DNA of 25,272 nucleotides from Caryophanales bacterium (GTDB lineage Bacteria > Bacillota_I > Bacilli_A > RFN20 > CAG-826): NCBI GenBank assembly GCA_028723545.1, contig JAQYER010000017.1, positions 1 to 25,272 of the forward strand, read 5' to 3'. The translations under genes were made by a program, and so were the position numbers. Below are positions 12,536 through 20,310 of this stretch, piece by piece (position 1 is the first letter of the stretch; each line of letters opens with the position of its first letter). The notes beneath the pieces were generated by a model. The model was not told the origin of the DNA. It did not search any database and was given only the letters and a program-made list of their open reading frames with translations.

Positions 12536-13124
12536 TTAAATCGTTTTCTTTTAGATATTTTAATAATTGTTCAACTGCCTTCGCACGATGAGAATATTTA
12601 TTTTTAATATTTTCTTCCGCTAAACCAAATGGAACACAAGCCTCATATGAATAAAAGATAGGATCATATCCAAACCCATGTTCACCATAAGGCTTTTCTA
12701 ATATTTTTCCTGGACAAATTCCTAAAAATTGAATTGGTTCATCGCTAACATTTAATAAAGTAATGACACATTTAAAATCAGCGTCTTTATTTTCAAAATC
12801 ATTTAGTTTTTTAATAATTTCAAGATTCGCATAAGCATTTCCTCCGCATTGTTTTGCAAATCTTGCAGTGTGAATTCCTGGAAAATTATTTAAGCTATGA
12901 ACTTCTAATCCAGAATCATCGGCAATAATTGGCATTGATGTAAATCTTGAAACGCTTTTTGCTTTGATTAAGGAATTAGCAAAATAAGAATCTCCATCTT
13001 CTTCTGCGTCATCAATAATATTTTTGTCTTTTAATGAATAAACTTTAATACCATGTGGTTCAAGCATCTTTCGATATTCTTCTAATTTATGATTGTTATT
13101 GCTACTTAATAATATTTCAAACAT
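12525..13124 (-). CDS. rdgB: XTP/dITP diphosphatase (RdgB/HAM1 family)
   Basis: A 199-residue enzyme that hydrolyses non-canonical purine triphosphates (XTP, dITP, ITP) to monophosphate and pyrophosphate, keeping damaged nucleotides out of DNA and RNA. Family motifs are complete: the N-terminal SSNNNHKLEE nucleotide-binding loop (7-16), catalytic DDSGLEV with D69/D70, FPGIHTARFA (81-90), GFGYDPIF (150-157) and SHRAKA (178-183). Length is normal. GAGGAA upstream on the minus strand gives an SD about 5 bp from the ATG. The gene is convergent with the YhhN gene and divergent from tyrS. Confidence 0.95.
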   Translation of the reverse strand: MFEILLSSNNNHKLEEYRKMLEPHGIKVYSLKDKNIIDDAEEDGDSYFANSLIKAKSVSRFTSMPIIADDSGLEVHSLNNFPGIHTARFAKQCGGNAYANLEIIKKLNDFENKDADFKCVITLLNVSDEPIQFLGICPGKILEKPYGEHGFGYDPIFYSYEACVPFGLAEENIKNKYSHRAKAVEQLLKYLKENDLIKE

Positions 13125-13205
13125 ATTGATTCCTCATTTTCTTCAATATTATAGATGGAAGTTGATAAATAATCATCAATTAAACTTTTTTAATTTTAAT
13201 TAATG

Positions 13206-13214
13206 TGGTATATT
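13206..13214 (+). promoter_or_regulatory. Extended -10 promoter of the T-box leader
   Basis: TGG followed by TATATT forms an extended -10 (TGn-TATATT) just upstream of the T-box RNA. The -35 region 17 bp upstream is only a T run, which is acceptable for an extended -10 promoter. Confidence 0.5.
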
Positions 13215-13216
13215 AA

Positions 13217-13451
13217 ATTCGCTAAGACGGAAACAAGTAAAGAACATCCTCTTAATTTAGAGAGTTGCTGGTTGGTGAAAAGCAAATTAATGATATTCTT
13301 GAATACATTCCTGAGCATGCTTCTTTGAAATAATAGTAGAAGAACCGGGTCCTTCCCGTTATAGAAGAAGATAAGGGATATATTATTATATCTAAATAGA
13401 TGGTGGTACCACGTTAATGACGTCCTCTAATTAGGGGATTTTTTATTTTTT
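13217..13451 (+). promoter_or_regulatory. Tyrosine T-box riboswitch
   Basis: The leader of tyrS has the hallmarks of a T-box: the AGAG-rich stem I region with GTTGGTGAAAAGC (about 13259-13283), a specifier codon TAC (13304-13306) within GAATACATTC, and the T-box TGGTACCACG (13404-13413). A terminator stem TCCTCT/AGGGGA (13423-13438) is followed by a T run to 13451. Uncharged tRNA-Tyr would pair with the specifier and the T-box, favour the antiterminator and let tyrS be transcribed. The TAC specifier agrees with the downstream gene. Confidence 0.93.
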
Positions 13452-13464
13452 AGGAGTAAAAATT

Positions 13465-14688
13465 ATGGGAATTTATGAAGAATTACAGGAAAGAGGATTG
13501 ATCGCTCAAGTAACTGATGAAAAAGAAATTAGAGATTTAATCAATAATGGTAAAGCAACATTTTATATTGGTTTTGATCCAACTGCCGATTCATTACATG
13601 TCGGTCATTTTATGACTTTAGTGTTAATGAAACGTCTTCAATTAGCGGGTAATAAACCAATCGCTTTATTAGGCGGAGGAACTGGCCATATTGGTGATCC
13701 AACTGGAAGAAGTGATATGCGTTCAATGCTTTCGAAAGAAACAATTGATCACAACTGTGAATGTTTTAAAAAACAAATGGAAAGATTTATTGATTTTAGT
13801 GAAGGCCACGCTTTAGCGTTAAATAACGCTGATTGGTTATTAGGATTAAATTATATTGAATTTATTCGCGATATCGGTCCATGTTTTTCAGTTAACAACA
13901 TGTTAAGAGCGGAATGCTATAAGCAAAGAATGGAAAAAGGATTATCATTTTTAGAATTCAATTATATGCTTCTTCAATCATATGATTTCTATTATTTACA
14001 TGAGAATTATGGATGTAATTTAGAATTCGGTGGTGATGATCAATGGTCTAATATGCTTGGTGGCACTGAATTAATTCGTAAAAAAACTGGTAAAGATGCC
14101 TATGCGATGACAATTACATTGTTATTAAATAGTGAAGGAAAGAAGATGGGAAAAACATCTTCTGGAGCGGTATGGCTAGATAAAAACAAAACTACTCCAT
14201 TTAATTTTTATCAATATTGGAGAAATATTGATGATGCGGATGTAATGAAATGTATCAAAATGCTTACTTTCATCCCTCTTGACGAAATTAGAGAAATGGA
14301 AAAATGGGATGCATCTAGAATTAATGAACAAAAAGAAATACTTGCTTATGAATTGACTAAAATGGTTCACGGTGAAGAAGAAGCTAATAAAGCTAAAAAC
14401 GCCGCAAAAGCATTATTTAGTGGAGAAGTTGATGAAAGCACATTGCCAATTAAAGAAGTTCATTTAGATAATTTCATTAATCCAGAAAGAATTACTGCCG
14501 CGGATATCTTAGTCGCCTCAAAATTATGCAATTCAAAAAATGAAGCTAGAGATGCATTAAAAGGAAAAAGCGTCACAATCGATTCTGAAATAGTGGACTT
14601 ATCATATGTCGCAACTATTGAAAAATTAAAAGAAGGAATTGTCGTTAAAAAAGGCAAAAAGAATTTTGTAAAAGTAATTCTTAAATAA
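13465..14688 (+). CDS. tyrS: Tyrosyl-tRNA synthetase
   Basis: A 407-residue class I aminoacyl-tRNA synthetase that charges tRNA-Tyr with tyrosine using ATP. The HIGH motif is present as HVGH (45-48), the KMSKS loop as KMGKT (227-231), and the tyrosine/ATP pocket as GDPTGRSDMR and FGGDDQWSNM (188-197). The C-terminus carries an S4-like RNA-binding domain (about 345-405). Length matches bacterial TyrRS. AGGAG (13452-13456) lies about 8 bp before the ATG. Expression is controlled by the preceding T-box, and a terminator follows at 14699. It is a single-gene operon. Confidence 0.97.
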   Translation: MGIYEELQERGLIAQVTDEKEIRDLINNGKATFYIGFDPTADSLHVGHFMTLVLMKRLQLAGNKPIALLGGGTGHIGDPTGRSDMRSMLSKETIDHNCECFKKQMERFIDFSEGHALALNNADWLLGLNYIEFIRDIGPCFSVNNMLRAECYKQRMEKGLSFLEFNYMLLQSYDFYYLHENYGCNLEFGGDDQWSNMLGGTELIRKKTGKDAYAMTITLLLNSEGKKMGKTSSGAVWLDKNKTTPFNFYQYWRNIDDADVMKCIKMLTFIPLDEIREMEKWDASRINEQKEILAYELTKMVHGEEEANKAKNAAKALFSGEVDESTLPIKEVHLDNFINPERITAADILVASKLCNSKNEARDALKGKSVTIDSEIVDLSYVATIEKLKEGIVVKKGKKNFVKVILK

Positions 14689-14698
14689 TTAATAAATA

Positions 14699-14724
14699 AT
14701 CATCTGTTAAGCAGGTGATTTTTT
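14699..14724 (+). terminator. tyrS terminator
   Basis: ATCATCTG (14699-14706) pairs with CAGGTGAT (14712-14719), with one G-U pair and a 5-nt loop, followed by TTTTTA. It is a standard Rho-independent terminator. Confidence 0.85.
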
Positions 14725-14781
14725 AAATATAAAAAAACAACAAATATGTAATTTTTTAGCATAAAATATAAAATAATTAAA

Positions 14782-14790
14782 TGTTAAAAT
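14782..14790 (+). promoter_or_regulatory. Extended -10 of the nagA operon
   Basis: TGT followed by TAAAAT (14785-14790) gives an extended -10, with a predicted start near 14797 and a ~14-nt leader containing AGAAGAAAA as a weak SD. Confidence 0.4.
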
Positions 14791-14810
14791 AATAAAAGAA
14801 GAAAATAGTT

Positions 14811-15941
14811 ATGGTTATTAAAAATTTAAGAATAGTTACATTAAATGGTGTTATCGAAAACGGTTATATCGAATTCAATAATGAAAAGATTTTAAAAATC
14901 GGAACAAATTATGAAAAAGAAGCAATTGATGGCAATAATCAAATTGCTTTACCTGGATTCATTGATGTTCATATTCATGGTTCGTTAGGATATGATTTTA
15001 TGGACGCGAATAAGGAACAAATTAAACAAATCGGAGATGTGTTATATCAAGAAGGAGTTACTTCATTTTTAGCAACTACATTAACAAGCGATTTAGAAAG
15101 CTTAAAAAAAGCCGTCAAAAATCATTATGAAGCTAAAGAAATTACTCCAAGCCTATTAGGCACCCATTTAGAAGGACCATATATTAACGCTAAATATAAA
15201 GGCGCTCAAAACGAAAAATATATTCGTAATCCATCAATTGATGAATTAAATGAATTAATCAAAGAATCACATAATAACATTCGTTATATCACTTTAGCGC
15301 CAGAAAATGATAATGCGATTGAATTTATAAAATACGCAACAAAATGTGGAATCACATGTTCATTAGGTCATTCTGATGCGACTTTTGATGAAGCTATTAA
15401 CGCTATCGATAATGGAGCGACCAATATTACTCATACTCATAATGCAATGAGTGGATATCATCATCGTAAACCAGGCCTTTTAGCAGCAGCAATGTTTAAA
15501 GATAATATTTATACTGAAGTAATATGTGATTTAATTCACGTTTGCGAAAACACATTAAAAACATATTATAAAATTGCTTCATCAGATAAATTTATGATTA
15601 TTACTGATGCTTTACAAGCTAAGCATTCAACAGTTGATCATTTCCAATTATTTGGACTTGATTGTGTAAATCAAAATGGGGCAGCATATTTAGTTAATGG
15701 TGGTAATCTTGCTGGATCATTATTAAATTTTGACCAAGGAATTAGAAATGTTTATAAGACTTGCCAATGCTCTTTAGTGGATATTATGAAAATATCATCA
15801 TATAACCAAGCAAAATCACTTCATCTAAATGATCGCGGATTATTAAAAGAAAATTATCTTCCAGATTTTGTTTTATTAGATGAGAACTTAAATATTAAAC
15901 AAGTATACAAATTAGGAAAGTTGGTATATGAAAATGATTAA
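14811..15941 (+). CDS. nagA: N-acetylglucosamine-6-phosphate deacetylase
   Basis: A 376-residue amidohydrolase that removes acetate from GlcNAc-6-P to give glucosamine-6-P, for glycolysis or cell-wall synthesis. Motifs in order: PGFIDVHIHG with H54 and H56, the metal-binding THLEGPY with E121, LGHSDAT with H187, THTHNAM with H208/H210, and the catalytic aspartate D266 in ITDAL. Length is normal. The gene overlaps the next (ROK kinase) by 14 bp, so the two are co-translated and probably act in the same amino-sugar pathway. No nagB is nearby. Confidence 0.94.
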   Translation: MVIKNLRIVTLNGVIENGYIEFNNEKILKIGTNYEKEAIDGNNQIALPGFIDVHIHGSLGYDFMDANKEQIKQIGDVLYQEGVTSFLATTLTSDLESLKKAVKNHYEAKEITPSLLGTHLEGPYINAKYKGAQNEKYIRNPSIDELNELIKESHNNIRYITLAPENDNAIEFIKYATKCGITCSLGHSDATFDEAINAIDNGATNITHTHNAMSGYHHRKPGLLAAAMFKDNIYTEVICDLIHVCENTLKTYYKIASSDKFMIITDALQAKHSTVDHFQLFGLDCVNQNGAAYLVNGGNLAGSLLNFDQGIRNVYKTCQCSLVDIMKISSYNQAKSLHLNDRGLLKENYLPDFVLLDENLNIKQVYKLGKLVYEND

Positions 15942-17310
15942 ACCAGTACTTGATCTTGAATTTAAACCTGCTGTTATTGAATTAAGGGAATTTAATAAAG
16001 AAGTTATTGAAAGCGGACATAGCAATCGATTAATTATTTCTATTAAGAGAAATAAAGGATATATTTATTCTCGTGAATTTTTAATTTTTGAAGACGGATA
16101 TAACGACGAAAGAAACATTTTTATTATCGAAAGATTTATTAAAACTGTTTTATGGATTTGTGGTGGATATGAAATTTATATTGCTGGATCAAAGAAAGTT
16201 TATGAAGCGATTAAAGAAGCGTATTCTCCAACTGGATCACGAGCTTTTGATTATGATTTCATGTCAACTGTTTATGAAACAAATGTCAAAGTAATTGAAT
16301 CCACTATTGAAGATATTCCTCATGAAATATCTGCTGAATTTTCTATCGGCGGTCATTTAGAAGGAAAAAGAATCGGATTTGACGCTGGAGGAAGCGACCG
16401 TAAAGTATCAGCGGTAGTGGATGGAAAAGTTATTTATAGTGAAGAAAAAGTTTGGCTTCCAAAATTAAATGAAGACCCAAATTATCAATTTGATGGAATA
16501 TTTGATTCATTTTATACTGCCTATCAAAAAATGGGTGATGTCGATGCAATTGGCGTTTCAACTGCTGGAGTAATTATTGATAATAAACCAATGGTTTCAT
16601 CTTTGTTTATTAAAGTAGATAAGAAAAAACATTTTGAATTTATTAAACAAATTTATATTAACGCCGCTAAAAAACTTGAATCAATAGTGGGACATCAAAT
16701 ACCAATTGAAGTCGCAAATGATGGCGATGTCACCGCTTTAGCAGGGTCAATTGATTTAAAAGATGGTGGAATATTAGGAATTGCCATGGGAACAAGCGAA
16801 GCAGCTGGATATGTTAACGAAGATGGTAATTTATTAGGATGGATTTCTGAATTAGCTTTTGCTCCAATTGATTTTAATAAAGACGCAATGAAAGATGAAT
16901 GGAGTGGCGATTATGGGGTTGGTTGCAAATATTTATCCCAAGATGCTGTCATTAAATTAGCCAAAAAAGCCAATATTGAAATCGATGAATCATTAACTTT
17001 AGCGGAAAAATTAAAATACATCCAAAAATTAAATGAAGAAGGAAATGAATTAGCCAATCAAATATTTGAATCAATTGGCGTCTATTTAGCGTACGCAGTC
17101 GCTTATTATGCTGAATTTTATAAAATAAAACACGTATTAATATTAGGAAGAGTAACTTCCGGAAAAGGTGGAGACACCATTTTAAAAGTTGCTCAAGAAA
17201 CATTACATAAACAATTTAAAGAATATCAGAACATTGATTTTTCAATGCCAAGTGAATATATGCGTCGAGTTGGACAATCAATCGCCGCTGCTTCATTAGC
17301 AAAAAAATAA
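15928..17310 (+). CDS. ROK-family sugar kinase-like protein with N-terminal extension
   Basis: A 460-residue protein. The first ~145 residues form an extra domain. From residue 147 an ASKHA/ROK fold begins: phosphate-binding FDAGGSD 151-157, STAGVIIDN 211-219, VANDGDVTALAG 262-273 with the likely catalytic D265, and GIAMGTSEAAG 284-294. ROK enzymes phosphorylate sugars such as glucose, GlcNAc or ManNAc. The usual ROK zinc motif (CxCGxxGC) is absent; only C333 lies near that position. The extension and the VANDGDV motif look typical of a recognisable Firmicutes subfamily rather than a damaged protein. AGGAAAG (15914-15920) lies 7 bp before ATG 15928, which overlaps nagA. A GlcNAc or related amino-sugar kinase is the natural inference from context, but the substrate is unproven. 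Confidence 0.8.
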   Translation: MKMIKPVLDLEFKPAVIELREFNKEVIESGHSNRLIISIKRNKGYIYSREFLIFEDGYNDERNIFIIERFIKTVLWICGGYEIYIAGSKKVYEAIKEAYSPTGSRAFDYDFMSTVYETNVKVIESTIEDIPHEISAEFSIGGHLEGKRIGFDAGGSDRKVSAVVDGKVIYSEEKVWLPKLNEDPNYQFDGIFDSFYTAYQKMGDVDAIGVSTAGVIIDNKPMVSSLFIKVDKKKHFEFIKQIYINAAKKLESIVGHQIPIEVANDGDVTALAGSIDLKDGGILGIAMGTSEAAGYVNEDGNLLGWISELAFAPIDFNKDAMKDEWSGDYGVGCKYLSQDAVIKLAKKANIEIDESLTLAEKLKYIQKLNEEGNELANQIFESIGVYLAYAVAYYAEFYKIKHVLILGRVTSGKGGDTILKVAQETLHKQFKEYQNIDFSMPSEYMRRVGQSIAAASLAKK

Positions 17311-17339
17311 AAAACACTAACTCGTTTTGAATTAGTGTT
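17302..17339 (-). terminator. Terminator of the tRNA-Asp/tRNA-Gly transcript
   Basis: AACACTAA (17313-17320) and TTAGTGTT (17332-17339) pair perfectly. On the minus strand the stem is followed by a long T-rich run (complement of 17302-17312). It lies 12 bp past the tRNA-Gly 3' end. On the plus strand it has no T tract but may still help end nagA-ROK transcription. Confidence 0.75.
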
Positions 17340-17351
17340 AATGCTAATAAA

Positions 17352-17425
17352 TGGAGCAGGTGACGGGAATCGAACCCGCATAATCAGCTTGGAAGGCTGA
17401 TGTTCTACCACTGAACTACACCTGC
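17352..17425 (-). tRNA. tRNA-Gly(UCC)
   Basis: A 74-nt tRNA on the minus strand. The acceptor GCAGGTG pairs with CACCTGC, the discriminator is U and CCA is encoded. The anticodon arm CAGCCTTCCAAGCTG exposes UCC, which reads GGA/GGG. The T-loop region is GTTCGATTC. It lies 5 bp downstream of tRNA-Asp and is co-transcribed with it. Confidence 0.95.
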
Positions 17426-17430
17426 AACAC

Positions 17431-17506
17431 TGGCGGACCAGACGAGAATCGAACTCGCGATCTTCTCCGTGACAGGGAGACATGTTAACCGCTACACCAC
17501 TGGTCC
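17431..17506 (-). tRNA. tRNA-Asp(GUC)
   Basis: A 76-nt tRNA on the minus strand. The acceptor GGACCAG pairs with CTGGTCC, the discriminator is G and CCA is encoded. The anticodon arm TCTCCCTGTCACGGAGA exposes GUC. A 7-bp inverted repeat GTTTGTG/CACAAAC (17510-17516, 17531-17537) sits between it and trxA. That repeat may mark the boundary or separate promoter of the tRNA pair. Confidence 0.95.
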
Positions 17507-17560
17507 TTTGTTTGTGCTTATAGATAATAACACAAACTAATAATTATTAAAACAGAAATT

Positions 17561-17863
17561 TTAATCTTTTAAAAAATTTATTATTGCTGGTAATGGTTTA
17601 TATCCTAAATCTTTTTTAATTAATTCCCCATCTTTGAATAAAATGATAGTAGGGATTGACATAATTCCATATCGACGAGCAATATTAGGGAATTCATCAA
17701 CATTTATTTTTAATAAAGTGAATTCAACTGTGTTTTGTGCTTCTTCTAATACTGGTCCAAGCATTTGGCATGGTCCACACCAGTCTGCGTAAAAATCAAC
17801 TAAAACTTTTCCGTTTTGAATTAAATTTTCATAATCTTTTTCGTTTTGTAAATAAATAGCCAT
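17561..17863 (-). CDS. trxA: Thioredoxin
   Basis: A 100-residue thioredoxin, the small cytoplasmic dithiol reductant for ribonucleotide reductase and other targets. The active site is WCGPC (28-32) in the context VDFYADWCGPCQMLGP. The cis-proline region SIPTIILF and the G-x-x-P-x-x-x-I-x-x-F-L end are present. The start is the ATG at 17863, because GGAGGT lies 8 bp upstream; the in-frame TTG at 17878 overlaps that SD and is rejected. The gene follows the TraX-like gene at once: the TraX stop (17879-17881) lies 4 bp before the GGAGG. It is therefore the third gene of an operon with the CPBP protease. Confidence 0.95.
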   Translation of the reverse strand: MAIYLQNEKDYENLIQNGKVLVDFYADWCGPCQMLGPVLEEAQNTVEFTLLKINVDEFPNIARRYGIMSIPTIILFKDGELIKKDLGYKPLPAIINFLKD

Positions 17864-17878
17864 CTTTATTACCTCCAA

Positions 17879-18796
17879 CTATAATATTACATTAAAAATC
17901 AAAAAAAGAATAATTATATGCATTGGAAAATAAATATAACATCCATATTGAAACCACTTTTTATTATATCCTCGTTGACCATTATAAAAAATTAATAACA
18001 GTCCAGATAAAATAGAATAATTTTGAAGAGAATAATTATAAATATCTAAAATGTGATAATTATTTATAAAAACAAACCTTCCTAAAACAAAAATTAATAA
18101 ATTAACAATGATTAAGGTTGATAGATTATATGAATTTACCATCACATGATATTCTTTCGTATTTTGAATTAATTCAATTTGTTCATCATTAATATTGTTT
18201 TTCTTTTTCAATAAATAATTAGTAAGAGGTTTTGAATAATAAAAACCTATTGCTAATAAAAGTCCAAATAAAGAATAACCTGGTCTAACATAAAATGGTA
18301 ACCATAATACTTTATTAAAATATCCATCAATTGGAGTATTTTCATATATTTGTATACCAAATGTAAATAAAATATAAGCGATTGGAATTATCGATAAATA
18401 TGAATATTTGTTTTTAAAATTCAATAACATTAATATCAAAGCAATAATAAATATATCAACAAATGGTGAATAAGCATTTTCAATACTAGCGGTAAATAAA
18501 TGATATATTAAAGCTTCAGGTATCATAATGATTAACACCATAATTCCTAAACGAAATAAATATTTATAAACATTTTTTGTATGGCGAATTCCTTCAACTA
18601 ATAAAAAGATAAAGATTGGAAAAGAAATTCGTCCAATAATTCGAAATAGATATGAAATTGTGTAATAAATATCGCTTCCAAAAACATTTGATGTTGATAA
18701 AGTATTTAAAAACACTCCAAGATGATCAAAAGTCATCGAAATAATCGCGACAATTTTTAAAATAAAACCACTAAAAGAGAATGAATTTCTTTTCAT
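17879..18796 (-). CDS. TraX-family membrane protein
   Basis: A 305-residue polytopic protein with about eight TM segments. The N-terminal pattern LKIVAIISMTFDHLG, then RIIGRISFPIFIFLLVEGI-HT, is diagnostic of the TraX family (PF05857). The family is named for F-plasmid TraX, which N-acetylates pilin. Chromosomal homologues in Firmicutes are common and are better seen as possible membrane acyltransferases of unknown substrate. No conjugation genes are nearby. Its ATG overlaps the stop of the CPBP gene by 4 bp (ATGA), and trxA follows at once. The family is clear, the function is not. Confidence 0.85.
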   Translation of the reverse strand: MKRNSFSFSGFILKIVAIISMTFDHLGVFLNTLSTSNVFGSDIYYTISYLFRIIGRISFPIFIFLLVEGIRHTKNVYKYLFRLGIMVLIIMIPEALIYHLFTASIENAYSPFVDIFIIALILMLLNFKNKYSYLSIIPIAYILFTFGIQIYENTPIDGYFNKVLWLPFYVRPGYSLFGLLLAIGFYYSKPLTNYLLKKKNNINDEQIELIQNTKEYHVMVNSYNLSTLIIVNLLIFVLGRFVFINNYHILDIYNYSLQNYSILSGLLLIFYNGQRGYNKKWFQYGCYIYFPMHIIILFLIFNVIL

Positions 18797-19647
18797 GATA
18801 TACCAGATAATTTTTCAATAAAATTTAACAACAATGTTGCAAAAATACTATATACGTTATTTAAGATATGCGCGAATAAGCCACATCCAAAACCAAATTT
18901 TTCAAATAAGAATGTAAATGTTAATCCAGCAAAAACATATGGAGGTAAATTAATTAATTCATTAATCAATATACTCCAATTCGAAGTCTCAAAACCAACA
19001 ATAATTGAATTAAAATCAAAATGGATTAACGCGAATATGAGAGCGGATATAACATAGGCAAAAATGGAATTAATTCTTTTTAAAAATGAGAATAAACCCG
19101 CACGATACGCTAATTCTTCACATAACGGTCCAATAATGCCTATAACAATTATTGATAATAATGGATAAGTAACGACTAAATTTACGACACTAGATTGATT
19201 AATATTGTCTGATACATCAATTTGTAATAATTGAATTATTATTGACCAAAAATTAGAAAAGACAAATATTGCGCCTAATCCAGCTAAACCAAAAACATAT
19301 GTTCTCCAACCTTTGAATGAATTAAAAATCTTTTTCCAATCTTTCCAAAGAATAAAAGACATGGCAATGCCTAATATGAAATAAGATCCAAAATTTATTA
19401 TAGCGCTTAAAATTGCTTCATCAGAAGTGAATAATCTAGCGAGATACATTACTAAATAAGCAATGATTTGAAAACCTGCCCAACCGGTAAAAAATAATAA
19501 TAATTGTTTCCAAAAAGGAAAGACAATTGATTTAGGGTAACGAGTCGCATCGATATTTCGATTATTAATTTCATTGCAATTAGGACATTTTGGTTCCATT
19601 GCGTCATATTCGTGATTACAAATTGGACATTTATTTTTAAAATACAT
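18793..19647 (-). CDS. CPBP (CAAX/Abi) intramembrane metalloprotease with zinc ribbon
   Basis: A 284-residue membrane protein. A small N-terminal zinc ribbon, C7-x2-C10 and C21-x2-C24, precedes about eight TM segments. The protease motifs are present in order: E177-E178-x3-R182 in EELAYRAGL, H209 in ALIHFDF, and H260-x3-N264 in HILNN. CPBP proteins include Rce1-type CAAX proteases and bacteriocin self-immunity or Abi proteins; the substrate here is unknown. I start at ATG 19647, which directly follows a TATAAT on the minus strand and begins at the zinc ribbon. A longer reading to 19812 would overlap yigZ and adds no recognisable sequence. It is the first gene of the CPBP-TraX-trxA operon. Confidence 0.88.
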   Translation of the reverse strand: MYFKNKCPICNHEYDAMEPKCPNCNEINNRNIDATRYPKSIVFPFWKQLLLFFTGWAGFQIIAYLVMYLARLFTSDEAILSAIINFGSYFILGIAMSFILWKDWKKIFNSFKGWRTYVFGLAGLGAIFVFSNFWSIIIQLLQIDVSDNINQSSVVNLVVTYPLLSIIVIGIIGPLCEELAYRAGLFSFLKRINSIFAYVISALIFALIHFDFNSIIVGFETSNWSILINELINLPPYVFAGLTFTFLFEKFGFGCGLFAHILNNVYSIFATLLLNFIEKLSGIS

Positions 19648-19654
19648 ATATAAA

Positions 19655-19686
19655 ATTATACATTCTTTATAAAATAAAGATATAAT
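19655..19686. promoter_or_regulatory. Divergent closely spaced -10 boxes for CPBP and yigZ
   Basis: On the minus strand TATAAT (complement of 19655-19660) lies 7 bases before the CPBP ATG at 19647. On the plus strand TATAAT (19681-19686) lies 10 bases before the yigZ ATG at 19697. Both transcripts should start at or within about 3 nt of the start codon. The two -10 boxes are only 20 bp apart, so the -35 regions overlap the opposite promoter and firing of one probably interferes with the other. Neither -35 is close to consensus. Confidence 0.55.
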
Positions 19687-19696
19687 ATTTTTTGCT

Positions 19697-20293
19697 ATGA
19701 TTACAATAAGAGAGAAAAATGAAGAAACATTAATCCGCGATAAATCTGAATTCATTGGAATATTGCAACATGTTAAATCGACACAAGAAGTTGAAGTAGC
19801 AATGAAAATCATTAAAGATGAATATCCAAAAGCTAAACATTATTGCTATGCATATAAAATTAATAATAAAACTAAGTGCAGCGATGATGGAGAACCGTCT
19901 GGAACAGCAGGTAGACCATTATTAGATGTTTTAGAAAAAAGAGATTTAGATGAAATACTTATCGTGGTCGTTAGGTATTTTGGAGGAGTGTTATTAGGGG
20001 CGTCAAGATTATTGTCAACTTATGTTGAAGCCGCGACTAAAGTAATTAATTCTTCAACATTATTCTCAATTGAAAATCGATATGTATATCATCTAGTAAT
20101 ATCATATAAAGATTATGACACTTTAAATCGAATCAAAAATAAATATGATTATCATATCGAAAATGTGACATATGATGAAAAAATAGGCATTGATTTATTA
20201 ACAAAAGAGGATAATATTGAAGCGTTGATTAATCTATTCCCAAAAGCCGAAATAGATGTAATGGGAATTAAACAAATATATGTTAAATATTAA
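19697..20293 (+). CDS. yigZ: YigZ / IMPACT family protein
   Basis: A 198-residue member of the YigZ/IMPACT (UPF0029) family. The N-terminal domain carries the conserved run KHYCYAYKI near residue 55, then DDGEPSGTAGRPLL (about 63-76) and VVVRYFGGVLLG (about 89-100). A ferredoxin-like C-terminal domain follows. Eukaryotic IMPACT regulates GCN2, and the bacterial role is not settled. No SD is present, and the TATAAT placement suggests a leaderless mRNA. pepP starts 17 bp after the stop, so the two genes share a transcript. Confidence 0.9.
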   Translation: MITIREKNEETLIRDKSEFIGILQHVKSTQEVEVAMKIIKDEYPKAKHYCYAYKINNKTKCSDDGEPSGTAGRPLLDVLEKRDLDEILIVVVRYFGGVLLGASRLLSTYVEAATKVINSSTLFSIENRYVYHLVISYKDYDTLNRIKNKYDYHIENVTYDEKIGIDLLTKEDNIEALINLFPKAEIDVMGIKQIYVKY

Positions 20294-20310
20294 AAATAGG
20301 AGAACAAAAT

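Noticed and set aside
16088..16294. Open frame of 68 codons nested inside the ROK-like gene on the same strand
   Set aside because: It is a shifted frame of conserved kinase sequence with no independent signal.
17226..17483. Minus-strand 85-codon frame spanning the two tRNA genes
   Set aside because: It is a translation of tRNA-Asp and tRNA-Gly sequence and is not a protein gene.
17879..18796. TraX-like gene as evidence of a conjugative element
   Set aside because: No other conjugation genes are present, the gene sits in an operon with trxA, and chromosomal TraX-family genes are common in Firmicutes.
19648..19812. N-terminal extension of the CPBP protein to 339 residues
   Set aside because: The extra 55 residues overlap yigZ on the other strand, look unrelated to the family, and lie upstream of the TATAAT that points to the ATG at 19647.
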